In this document: piece by piece, positions 18,667 through 26,142 of the stretch
Layout: each line of letters starts with the position of its first letter
Position numbering within the stretch: the first letter of the stretch is position 1
Position numbers and translations under genes: made by a program
Source of the DNA: Azospirillum thermophilum
GTDB lineage: Bacteria; Pseudomonadota; Alphaproteobacteria; Azospirillales; Azospirillaceae
DNA: 64,000 nucleotides
Assembly: GCF_003130795.1 (NCBI RefSeq)
Contig: NZ_CP029353.1
Coordinates: 124,001-188,000, forward strand
Direction of reading: 5' to 3'
The notes under the pieces: model-generated
What the model saw: the letters and a program-made list of their open reading frames with translations, nothing else
Databases searched by the model: none
What the model was told of the DNA's origin: nothing

Positions 18667-21600
18667 TCAGACGAGGGCTTGGCCTGAGGTCTGCCTTCGG
18701 CTGAGATCGGATACGGCCTGTGGAAGGGCTTTCACTGGAATTGGCGTCGGCATGGGCTCGCCCTGTACGCGCTCGAGGAAGGTTTCCGGGGTGATACGCG
18801 GCAGTCGGCCGCTTTCGGCATCGGAAAAGTGAGGCAACCCCGCCCAAAGGGCTTCGTCTCCGATCATGAAGAAGCGGTGCTTGGCACGGGTCAGGGCGAC
18901 GTTGAGCAGGTTGGGCTTGCTGGCGGCCCATCGGGCAGCCCCGACGCTGTTCCGGTCGCACCCCAGCACCATCAGGACCACGCTTTCCTCCTTGCCCTGG
19001 AACGTGTGGACCGTGCCGATGCGCGCCTTGCACCAGTCCTTGAGGTCCCCGGCGTTGGGCCGTCCGTCCGATGGCCATCGCTCCAGATCGGTGATCGCGT
19101 CGAACAGCGCCTGCTTGATGCGGCGGAACGGCGAGATGATGTAGAGGTCGGGCAGCGCTGTCGTCCGCCGGTACAGCGTCTGCACCGCCCGGCTGACAAG
19201 CTCCACCTGGTCTGGAACCACCTGCTTGGCGAGCGCGACGCCGCCCAGGCAGACCCACGCGCTCGGCCCCAGGTCCAGAGTGCCGGCTGGAGGCAGGCGG
19301 CTTTCCGGCGTGTCGGGGTCGAAGAAGATCATCTTGTTCTGGTAGGCGATGGCGTTGGCGACGGTGAACATCGGATCCACGCACCGCCGATGGACCCGCA
19401 GCGGACTGCCGATCCACTGCATCTCCCCGCCGACGGGCACCAGCGCCCCCAGGCTGTTGGCCGCGTCGGCCAGGGTCTGGACCGAGGCTTGGTGGGGCGC
19501 CATGCGCGCCGCGCGCGTCAGGCCGGCGTCCCGGGCGAGCGCATCGATCAGCCGGATCGGGACCGTGAACACGGGTTCGATCTGCATCGGGTCGCCGACG
19601 ACCACCGCCCGCTTCGATCGCCACAGGGCGCCCACGGCCGCCTGGGGTACGGCCTGCCCGGCCTCGTCGATGAACAGCCAGCCTATGCTGTCCGGGCCCA
19701 ACTCCTGGAACTGCGCTCCGATGGACGCAAAGGTGCTGGAGACCACCGGCACGACCATGAACAGGCTTTGCCAGATGGCCAGGGCGTCGTCGCGGTCGCT
19801 GGGCCGCGTCCCCGACAGCAGTTTGCTGACGGCGACGACATTGCCCCCGAAGCCGCCGTTCGGTTGCAGGACCTCCGCCAGCCAGGCCTCGTGCAACCCC
19901 AGCGCGGCGGCGAACAACCGCGAGCGCAGCAGGTTCAGGGTGTCGTCACGCCACAGCCCGTCGATCTGCCAGCGGTCCTGCTCCAGGTCGTCGTCGGTGG
20001 AGGGGAAGCGCACCCGCGGGAAGGCCTCGGCCAAGTCCCGCCGCTCCGCCTGCAAAGCGTGCCACTCGCCGCGCCGGTGGGCGAGCGCCGCTTCCGCGTC
20101 GGCAAGCTCCGTCCGGGCGGACGCCAGTCGCGCCTCGGCCCTGTCCTGGCGCTCCTGGGCATGGTACAGGCGGTCGAGCTGGCCTTTCATCTGCTGTCTT
20201 ATGCCGTCCAGCTCGGCCTTGCGGCGGCGCTCCCGCTCGGGCCGAAGCCAGCGTTCCCACCACCTTGGGCGGTCCGCCTCGATCACGCGCTCGTTTTCGC
20301 GCAGCACCTCAAGCTGCCGGTCGCACAGGCCGATGTCCTTGCTCAGACGGCCCAGTTCGGTCTCGGCCCCGGCCACGGCCTCCCGCGCCTGCCCAAGCGC
20401 CGACTCCGCCGAAGCGATGAACGATTCCAGAGTCTGGCCGCGCAGCCGGACCTCGACAAGCTCCGCATAGCGCTCCAACGCTTCGACGCGCTGCGACACG
20501 GCCCGGTCGGCCGCATGGAACGCGTCGCGGGCGGCGGCGAAGGTTGTCCGGTCGGCGCTCTTTCGCCAGGTCCACACCGACTGGTGCAGCTCCGGGTCGA
20601 ACCCGTTGGGACGGGGTTCCTTCCTGCTGCCATCCTGGCCGAGGCCGTTCGAAAAGCGGCTGCGGTTGGCCTTCTTGCCCAGGGCCCCGGCGATCAGGCC
20701 CCACGGGATGTCGTCGCCCCGGCCGTCCTTGCCCGAGAGGTCCAGGTAGCCGCGCTTGCCCGCATAGGCCGCCATGTTGTGGGCGATGGTCTGAAGATAC
20801 CGGACCTTGGCGCCGCCGTTCTCGTCGCGCCACGCGGTCCGCCCGAGCGCCTTGGACTTGGGGAGGTCGCGGGACAGGTTCTCGACGGCGGCGTTGTTGG
20901 AGGAGGCCACCACCATCTCGAAACCGGTCAGCTCCTCGCACAAGGCGCTCACAGAACAGCTGGTGCGGTCACGGAATTCCACCCGCCGGCTCCCGGAGAA
21001 AGCCATCTGCGGCGACGGCAGGTCGGCCAAGGCCCGGGCGCGGCGGGTGATCACGTCAGCGAAGACGTCGCGCAGCAGCGTGGTCTTGCCGGTTCCCGGC
21101 GGGCCGTTGACCGAGAAGACCCCGCCCTCGTCCAGCCGGTCCAGCAGGCTGTTGACGGCGAATTGCTGCATCAGGCTCATGGCGTGGGCGGGCTCGTCCG
21201 GCCAATGGCCCGCGGGCAAGCGGCTGGGCGTAAGAGTCTTGCGGATGTGGGCGCGGCCCTTCGCGCTGTAGAGGTCGAGGCGGCGCTCCTCGGGTATGGG
21301 GGAGAGATAGGCCTCGAGCGCGGCGCAGGTCTCCTGCCGCTCCAGGGATCGGATGGCTCTGGCGATGTCCCTGGCGAAGAAGCTGTTGAGGATGTCGATC
21401 TCCAGGTCGGCCTCGTCCCCCTCGGACTCGTCGTCCTCATCGGCGCGCACGGCTTCGCGGGATGCCGCGGCGGCACCCTCCTTCTTGCGGTTCTCGACGC
21501 TTTTCGCCCGGATGACCAGAATGGGTCGGTCCGCCCCCAGCGCGTCCAGGCTGAAGCCGGCCCAGCGCTGAAACAGCGCCAGCAGGGTCTTCAGCTCCTC

Positions 21601-22218
21601 GCCCGACAGGGGCGCCGCGGTCGGCCCGCCGGCCGGGCCGTCCGTCCCGTCCTCTCCGCCCGGTGGGGGCGCCCCGCCCGCCGCCCGCGCCGAGCGGAAC
21701 TGCTGAAGGTCGAGCTTCAGCGTTTCGGTGCTGCCTTGGAAGGCATCGAAATCCAGGCCTGTCAGTCCCTCCATGCGGACACGGCCCAGCGCCCAGGGGG
21801 CGGTCGAGACCGACACCTCCTCCAGCAAAGGCTCGCCGGACGGGCCGGCCTTGACCTTCGCCATGCACGTCGGGCCTTCCAAGTCCCCCCGTTCGTCCTG
21901 GTCGAGCTCTTCCTGCTCGGACAGGGCACCGCGGACGACACCGGTCAGCACCGATGTGTCGAAGATGCCGAGATAAACGTCGAAGCCGACCAGCTTGCGC
22001 CCACGTGGAACCCTGAATGACCAGAGACCGTCCGTTCCGTGCGGCAAGTCTTGAAGCGACCAGCTCCGCACCGCCCAATCGGCATCCCTGGCCTCCAGCA
22101 CCTGCTTCTGCAGGTCGAACGGGATGAAGAACTCGACCTTGTGCCAGAAACGGAGGACGCGGACCATGTCCAGGGCGGTTGGGCGATCTTTCGGTGAAAG
22201 CATCTTTGTTCCAGTCAT
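18667..22218 (-). CDS. Large UPF1-like superfamily 1 helicase with coiled-coil insertion
   Basis: 1183 residues. The N-terminal 350 residues are unassigned. Walker A is [13 protein letters not shown] near residue 372; motif Ia-like ASSNNAAVENL follows. A long, highly charged coiled coil (about residues 600-760) is inserted before motif II (WLFIDEAGQA, about 848). Later motifs: VVVGDPMQIEPVF (III), IGTVHTFQGKEESVV (V) and LLNVALTRAKHRFF (VI). This is the UPF1/DNA2-like group of nucleic-acid translocases. It is transcribed against the surrounding genes, between the DUF2285 and AlpA-like genes, a place where such ICEs often carry cargo. A defence role is possible but not shown. ATG 22203 is an alternative start. 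Confidence 0.85.
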   Translation of the reverse strand: MTGTKMLSPKDRPTALDMVRVLRFWHKVEFFIPFDLQKQVLEARDADWAVRSWSLQDLPHGTDGLWSFRVPRGRKLVGFDVYLGIFDTSVLTGVVRGALSEQEELDQDERGDLEGPTCMAKVKAGPSGEPLLEEVSVSTAPWALGRVRMEGLTGLDFDAFQGSTETLKLDLQQFRSARAAGGAPPPGGEDGTDGPAGGPTAAPLSGEELKTLLALFQRWAGFSLDALGADRPILVIRAKSVENRKKEGAAAASREAVRADEDDESEGDEADLEIDILNSFFARDIARAIRSLERQETCAALEAYLSPIPEERRLDLYSAKGRAHIRKTLTPSRLPAGHWPDEPAHAMSLMQQFAVNSLLDRLDEGGVFSVNGPPGTGKTTLLRDVFADVITRRARALADLPSPQMAFSGSRRVEFRDRTSCSVSALCEELTGFEMVVASSNNAAVENLSRDLPKSKALGRTAWRDENGGAKVRYLQTIAHNMAAYAGKRGYLDLSGKDGRGDDIPWGLIAGALGKKANRSRFSNGLGQDGSRKEPRPNGFDPELHQSVWTWRKSADRTTFAAARDAFHAADRAVSQRVEALERYAELVEVRLRGQTLESFIASAESALGQAREAVAGAETELGRLSKDIGLCDRQLEVLRENERVIEADRPRWWERWLRPERERRRKAELDGIRQQMKGQLDRLYHAQERQDRAEARLASARTELADAEAALAHRRGEWHALQAERRDLAEAFPRVRFPSTDDDLEQDRWQIDGLWRDDTLNLLRSRLFAAALGLHEAWLAEVLQPNGGFGGNVVAVSKLLSGTRPSDRDDALAIWQSLFMVVPVVSSTFASIGAQFQELGPDSIGWLFIDEAGQAVPQAAVGALWRSKRAVVVGDPMQIEPVFTVPIRLIDALARDAGLTRAARMAPHQASVQTLADAANSLGALVPVGGEMQWIGSPLRVHRRCVDPMFTVANAIAYQNKMIFFDPDTPESRLPPAGTLDLGPSAWVCLGGVALAKQVVPDQVELVSRAVQTLYRRTTALPDLYIISPFRRIKQALFDAITDLERWPSDGRPNAGDLKDWCKARIGTVHTFQGKEESVVLMVLGCDRNSVGAARWAASKPNLLNVALTRAKHRFFMIGDEALWAGLPHFSDAESGRLPRITPETFLERVQGEPMPTPIPVKALPQAVSDLSRRQTSGQALV

Positions 22219-22740
22219 CCCTTCTACTCATCCCGGAAAACAGTGCTCCACCGAGCCAAACCTCAGCCGCGAGCGTCCATATGCCGGAGTATGCGCCTGC
22301 GATCACTTGCCAGGCTCCGAACGTCTTGAAATTGCTTGTCCGAGGCAGGCGTCACGTTCTTGATCTGCCTCGCCATACTATGCAACTTGCCGGAGACGGT
22401 AAAGCCGCGATGGATATCGAGGACGGGAGTCGAATGGGCCGGCTTGAGCAGTTCGCGCAGCACTGCCAAACGCCATTCCCGATCCTGATCCGGAAATCCG
22501 GATCGCCGCCGACCCGTCGGCGTCTCGCCGTCCTCCGGGCAAGATTGTTGTCCATTATGCCTTGCGCCGGCGCTTGGGAGGCCCCGACACCAAGCGTTTC
22601 CAAGGTGTTGGGTACGGGCCCGCCGGGGGACTCGCCCTCGCAAGGTCTTTCCCCTCCCTGACCATGCGTCCGCTTCGCCATCGTGCTCCACGACGCGCCC
22701 GCCTGTCCGGTGGGCGCCCGCAGCACACGGAGACGGACGA
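22219..22740. other. Divergent region between helicase and AlpA-like genes
   Basis: About 520 bases containing the promoters of two divergent genes. Apart from the doubtful minus-strand ORF at 22263, nothing is recognisable. Confidence 0.35.
22263..22530 (-). CDS. Possible small ORF or gene remnant upstream of the helicase
   Basis: The minus strand reads WRLAVLRELLKPAHSTP, then HRGFTVSGKLHSMARQIKN and ends RHMDARG with a stop at 22263. Codon use is more balanced than in shadow frames. No convincing start or ribosome site is visible; the end stands 44 bases before the helicase ATG, so it could be a first gene of that operon or the tail of a lost gene. The family is not recognised. Confidence 0.25.
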
Positions 22741-22992
22741 ATGGACGACAAGACCGGCGGTCTGCCGCCGCGCTTCCTGCGCACGCCCGAGGCCGCGCGC
22801 TTCCTCGGCCTGTCCGGCCGGACCCTGGAGAAGCACCGCGTCTACGGCACCGGCCCGCGCTACCGCAAGATCGGCGGCCGGGTGGTCTACGCCGTCGAGG
22901 ATCTGAGGAACTGGGCCGACCAGGGCCTGCGCACCTCCACCTCCGACCCCGGCGCCGGCACCGTGCGGCCGGCCAAACCGGCGAACCGTTGA
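22741..22992 (+). CDS. AlpA/MerR-type helix-turn-helix protein, candidate recombination directionality factor
   Basis: 83 residues with a winged-helix excisionase-like fold: RFLRTPEAARFLGLSGRTLE, the HTH, then RVYGTGPRYRKIGGRVVY, the wing, and AVEDLRNWADQG. It is the AlpA/HTH_17 family, whose members act as excisionases (RdfS in ICEMlSymR7A) or as transcription factors. It starts at ATG 22741, about 10 bases after a GGAGACGGA element, and is followed 8 bases later by the RepA-type gene, so the two probably share a transcript. With the FseA-like pair at 17741 it likely controls excision (inference). Confidence 0.8.
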   Translation: MDDKTGGLPPRFLRTPEAARFLGLSGRTLEKHRVYGTGPRYRKIGGRVVYAVEDLRNWADQGLRTSTSDPGAGTVRPAKPANR

Positions 22993-23000
22993 GCCGCGCC

Positions 23001-23852
23001 ATGGACGGGGTCTTCCCGATCGGTGACCGGCCGATGCAGCTCGACCTGTTCGTGGCGCTGCCCGGCGACATGGCGGTGCGCGACCAGCAGGACCTGATGG
23101 CGCACCCGTTCTTCTCGCTCGCCAAGTCGAAGCGCACCGCGCCCATCGACTACGCCGCGGGCGACGTGCGCATCCGCGTCGAGGGCACGGCCGAGCACGG
23201 CCTCGCCACCATCTGGGACGCCGACGTGCTGATCTGGGCGGCCAGCCAGCTCGTCGAGGCGCGTGACGCCGGCCTGCGCACCGCGCGCCTACTCAGCGCC
23301 ACGCCGCACCAGATCCTCACCTTCACCGGCCGCGGCACCTCGCGGCGCGACTACCAGCGCCTGCGCGCCGCCCTCGACCGGCTCCAGGCGACCACGGTGG
23401 TCACCAACCTCCGCCAGCCCGACCTGCGGCGCCGGCACCGCTTCTCCTGGATCAACGAGTGGAAGGAGCGCGCCGACGCCGCCGGCCGGCCGCTTGGGCT
23501 GGAGCTGATCCTACCGGACTGGTTCTACCAGGGCGTCCTCGCCGACGCCTTCGTGCTCACCATCGGGCGGGAGTACTTCGGCCTCACCGGCGGCATCGAA
23601 CGCTGGCTGTACCGGCTGGCCCGCAAGCACGCCGGCCGCCAGCCGGACGGCTGGGCCTTCGACTTCCGCCACCTGCACGCCAAGTCGGGCAGCCTCGCCC
23701 GTTTCGCCAACTTCGCCATCGACCTGCGCACCGTCGCCCGGCGCCAGCGGCTGCCGGGCTACCGGCTGGCCGTCGAGCGCCGGCCGGACGGCGGCGAACG
23801 GCTGCGCTTCGCGCCGCAGATTTATCCACAGACGCGGGGGATAAACCGGTGA
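23001..23852 (+). CDS. RepA-type replication initiator protein
   Basis: 283 residues, replication initiator protein A family (RPA). Visible family segments: MAHPFFSLAKSKRTAPIDY near the start, IWDADVLIWAASQLVEA, GRGTSRRDYQRLRAALDRLQ (initiator HTH region), LPDWFYQGVLADAFVLTI and YFGLTGGIERWLYRLARKHAG. These proteins bind iterons and start plasmid replication; in ICEs they support transient replication after excision. The ATG at 23001 lies 8 bases after the AlpA-like gene. Its 3' end contains a perfect DnaA box, and iteron-like repeats follow directly, suggesting the origin is adjacent. Confidence 0.85.
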   Translation: MDGVFPIGDRPMQLDLFVALPGDMAVRDQQDLMAHPFFSLAKSKRTAPIDYAAGDVRIRVEGTAEHGLATIWDADVLIWAASQLVEARDAGLRTARLLSATPHQILTFTGRGTSRRDYQRLRAALDRLQATTVVTNLRQPDLRRRHRFSWINEWKERADAAGRPLGLELILPDWFYQGVLADAFVLTIGREYFGLTGGIERWLYRLARKHAGRQPDGWAFDFRHLHAKSGSLARFANFAIDLRTVARRQRLPGYRLAVERRPDGGERLRFAPQIYPQTRGINR

Positions 23853-24010
23853 CACCGCTCGTGCTATCGGGTGTGCAAACGCTCGTGCCATCGGGTGCAC
23901 GGCACTCGTGCTATCGGGTGCACGGACCCCATCCAAGCCCCTGGTCTACAGGGCCGATTCGCGCCCTTAACCTATCTAACAGAGAGTCTAACAAGTCTTT
24001 GTTGGTGGGC
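23822..24010. other. Candidate replication origin: DnaA box, three iterons, AT-richer tract
   Basis: TTATCCACA, a perfect DnaA box, lies at 23822-23830 inside the repA 3' end. Three copies of the 16-mer CTCGTGCTATCGGGTG (the second with T-to-C at position 8) start at 23858, 23882 and 23905, spaced 24 and 23 bases, about two helical turns. A locally AT-richer stretch (23965-24005) containing two TCTAACA-like words follows. The order of initiator gene, DnaA box, iterons and easily melted tract is that of iteron origins. Confidence 0.6.
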
Positions 24011-24063
24011 CGCGGGGATGCCGGGGAGAACCGGACCCACGCCACGGCCCGGGGAGCGGCGTC

Positions 24064-24717
24064 ATGATCGTGGCGCTCGTGAACCAGGCCCGCGGTGCCG
24101 GGCGGACGACGCTGGCCGTCCATCTCGCCGGCGAGCTGGCGCTCCGGGGCAAGCGGGTGGCGCTGCTCGACACCGACCGGTGCTCCGGTGCCTTGGAGTG
24201 GGCCGAATGCCGGCGGCGCAACGGTCTGCCGGCGCTGTTCGAGACCATCGGCATCCCCAGCCCGCACCTGCGCTGTGGCGTCTGGGGCCTGCACGCCCGT
24301 TTCGACCACGTGGTCATCGATACCCCGGCGGCGTCCTCCGCGGCCCTGCGCGCGGCGCTGCTGGCGGCGGACACCGTGCTGGTGCCGACGCACCCCGAAC
24401 GGGACGCCGTGGGGCGCTGCGCCGCCACCCTGCAGCTGGTGATCGAGGCGCTGGCGGTCGAGCCGGCCCTGACGGCGTCGGTGGTCCTGACGCATGCCCC
24501 CGCGGGCCTTGAGATCGAACCGGGCACCGAGATGACCGTCTGCGGCCTGCGTCTGCCCGTGGCCGCCGCGGCGGTGGGCGAGCGGATGAGCTTCGCCATG
24601 AGCCGGGGCACCGGGCTGCTGGTGCAAGAGATCGACTTCGTCGGGCCGGCCGAGGTCGATGTCCGGCGGCTGGTCGATGAGGTGTTTGGCCGCGTCCCGA
24701 CGGGGAAAACGGACTGA
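24064..24717 (+). CDS. ParA/MinD-like ATPase homologue with degenerate P-loop
   Basis: 217 residues of the ParA/Soj fold: VALVNQARGAGRTTLAVHLA at the P-loop position, VALLDTDRCSGALEW (Walker A' downstream strand), FDHVVIDTPAAS (Walker B) and VLVPTHPERDAVGR. Family members partition plasmids or ICEs by ATP-dependent DNA binding. Here the deviant Walker A motif KGGxGKT reads ARGAGRT, so both the signature lysine and the P-loop lysine are replaced (by Ala and Arg). ATP hydrolysis may be impaired or lost. No ParB gene is nearby. The ATG at 24064 follows GGGGAG. Confidence 0.8.
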   Translation: MIVALVNQARGAGRTTLAVHLAGELALRGKRVALLDTDRCSGALEWAECRRRNGLPALFETIGIPSPHLRCGVWGLHARFDHVVIDTPAASSAALRAALLAADTVLVPTHPERDAVGRCAATLQLVIEALAVEPALTASVVLTHAPAGLEIEPGTEMTVCGLRLPVAAAAVGERMSFAMSRGTGLLVQEIDFVGPAEVDVRRLVDEVFGRVPTGKTD

Positions 24718-25042
24718 GCGGGGCGGGGCCAGGGTGGTTTCGGAACCGGGCGTGGTGTGGCGTAGGAACGGCGGCAAAGACAGGCGACTGGCGGTCGCCG
24801 GAAAGAATAGGAAGTGGTTGTTTGGGAAGTAAGAAAGCAAATTCAGCAAGATAAAAGAGCGTCTACGCCGTCGTTTCGTCCCATTCCAGATCAGCGGCTT
24901 ATCTGTATTCCAGAGATATTTGGGAATGCGGGCGCATTCAAAGCGTCGATCCTCTTAACTCATTCGAGATGTTGAGAAAGAGCGGCGCGCGGCTCAACGA
25001 TGACCATGCCGGACGTGCGTTCGGTGATCTGTGGGGTGGAGC
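24718..25042. other. Intergenic region upstream of the relaxase, candidate oriT
   Basis: 325 bases, with an AT-richer centre (24775-24960). Short inverted repeats are present: CAGAT / ATCTG and CATTCC / GGAATG between about 24883 and 24928. Its position directly before the relaxase-like gene makes it the likeliest place for oriT, but no nick-site consensus is recognised. Confidence 0.3.
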
Positions 25043-25786
25043 ATGGGAAAGCGGTTCGGCCTGTTCGGCGGCATCCTCGACGACGACGGCTTCAAGGCGC
25101 GCATGAAGGCGCTGGCCGACCGCGGCCGCCGCCTGACGCGCGCCTACACCCGCCGGCCGATGCAGAAGGTCCGCGTCAAGGGCGCGCCGCCGCAGGCCGG
25201 TCCCTACGCCCGCCCGGTGATGGTCAAGGTGCTCTACCACGACCGCGCCCGCGGCGCCTACCCGAACACCGTCGCGGCGCTGGCCAACTACCTCGCCAAG
25301 GAGGGGCCGCTGTTCGACCGCGACCGGCTGGGCATCGACACCGCCGAGATCGTGGACGCCTGGTCGGCCGACCGCCGGGTGTTCCACCTCATCGTCAGCC
25401 CGAACGACGGGCACCGCATCGACGACATGGTCTCCTACGGCCGCGACGTCGTTGCCGCCTGGGAGCGCCGGGTCGGTCCCCTGGAGTGGGTGGCCTCCGT
25501 CGAGAGCAAGCCCGACATGGCGCACGCGCAAGGCAACCAGCACCTGCACATCATGGTGCGCGGCGTCCAGCACGACCGCGACCTCCACCTCGACCCGGAC
25601 GTCGTCTCGCGCTGGCTGCGCCATGACGCCGTCGAGGTGACCACCGACCGCCTCGGCTACATGACCGAGCGCGAACGCCGCGACGTCGAGCGCCAGCTCG
25701 TCGAGATGCAGCGGCTGCGCGAACAGCAGCGTGGCCGCGAGGCCGGGCGCGACGACCTCCACGACCTGGGAGGGCACGAGCTGTGA
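25043..25786 (+). CDS. Relaxase-like mobilization protein, short form
   Basis: 247 residues resembling the relaxase core of RlxS/VirD2-like proteins of alphaproteobacterial ICEs: LANYLAKEGPLFDRDR, FHLIVSPNDGHRIDDMVSYG, LEWVASVESK, then the His-x-His metal motif in NQHLHIMVRGVQ, followed by DLHLDPDVVSRWLRHDAVE. The usual long C-terminal DUF3363 region is absent; the protein ends in a charged helix. It would nick oriT and lead the strand into the recipient if active. The ATG at 25043 is used; a GTG at 25031 is possible. The stop overlaps the next start (GTGA), so it is cotranscribed with the transfer genes. Confidence 0.65.
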   Translation: MGKRFGLFGGILDDDGFKARMKALADRGRRLTRAYTRRPMQKVRVKGAPPQAGPYARPVMVKVLYHDRARGAYPNTVAALANYLAKEGPLFDRDRLGIDTAEIVDAWSADRRVFHLIVSPNDGHRIDDMVSYGRDVVAAWERRVGPLEWVASVESKPDMAHAQGNQHLHIMVRGVQHDRDLHLDPDVVSRWLRHDAVEVTTDRLGYMTERERRDVERQLVEMQRLREQQRGREAGRDDLHDLGGHEL

Positions 25787-26142
25787 CCGCTCCCATCGTC
25801 CGCGTCGCAACCCTGCTGCTGGTCTGGCTCGCCGCCGTCTTCGCCATCACCGAGCTGACGGGATGGCTGTTCGCTTGGCCGGCCGCCTTCGGCGGGTGGC
25901 GCGTCGGTTCCATCGCCCTGTACGGACCCGGCCAGTTCCTCGGCTGGCGCGGGCTGCTGGCCCCCGGCCACCGTTGGATCATCGATGGTGCCGCCGTGGT
26001 GTCGGGCCTCTGCGCGCTGGCGCTGGCCGTCCGCGTCGTCCTCGACCTGCGCGGCACCCGCCGGCCGGGGTTTGGCTCCGGCCGCTGGGCCACGCGCACC
26101 GACGTGCGCCGCAGTGGCCTGCTGGGAGGGGGACGGCGATGA
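25783..26142 (+). CDS. Membrane segment of a split TraG/VirD4 coupling protein
   Basis: 119 residues with a GTG start overlapping the relaxase stop. Two or three hydrophobic helices are visible (VATLLLVWLAAVFAITELTG; VVSGLCALALAVRVVLDL). It ends with GSGRWATRTDVRRSGLLGG, a motif normally just before the P-loop of VirD4/TraG coupling proteins. The next ORF starts in an ATGA overlap and carries the ATPase. In most relatives these parts form one polypeptide, so this is either a natural split or a frameshift. Confidence 0.65.
   Translation: MTAPIVRVATLLLVWLAAVFAITELTGWLFAWPAAFGGWRVGSIALYGPGQFLGWRGLLAPGHRWIIDGAAVVSGLCALALAVRVVLDLRGTRRPGFGSGRWATRTDVRRSGLLGGGRR

Noticed and set aside
18829..22020. 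1063-codon open frame opposite the helicase
   Set aside because: Antisense shadow; the minus strand carries helicase motifs I to VI.
23858..23920. Three repeats near 23.9 kb as a CRISPR array
   Set aside because: Repeat spacing leaves only 7-8 bases between copies and no cas genes occur; the pattern fits iterons.
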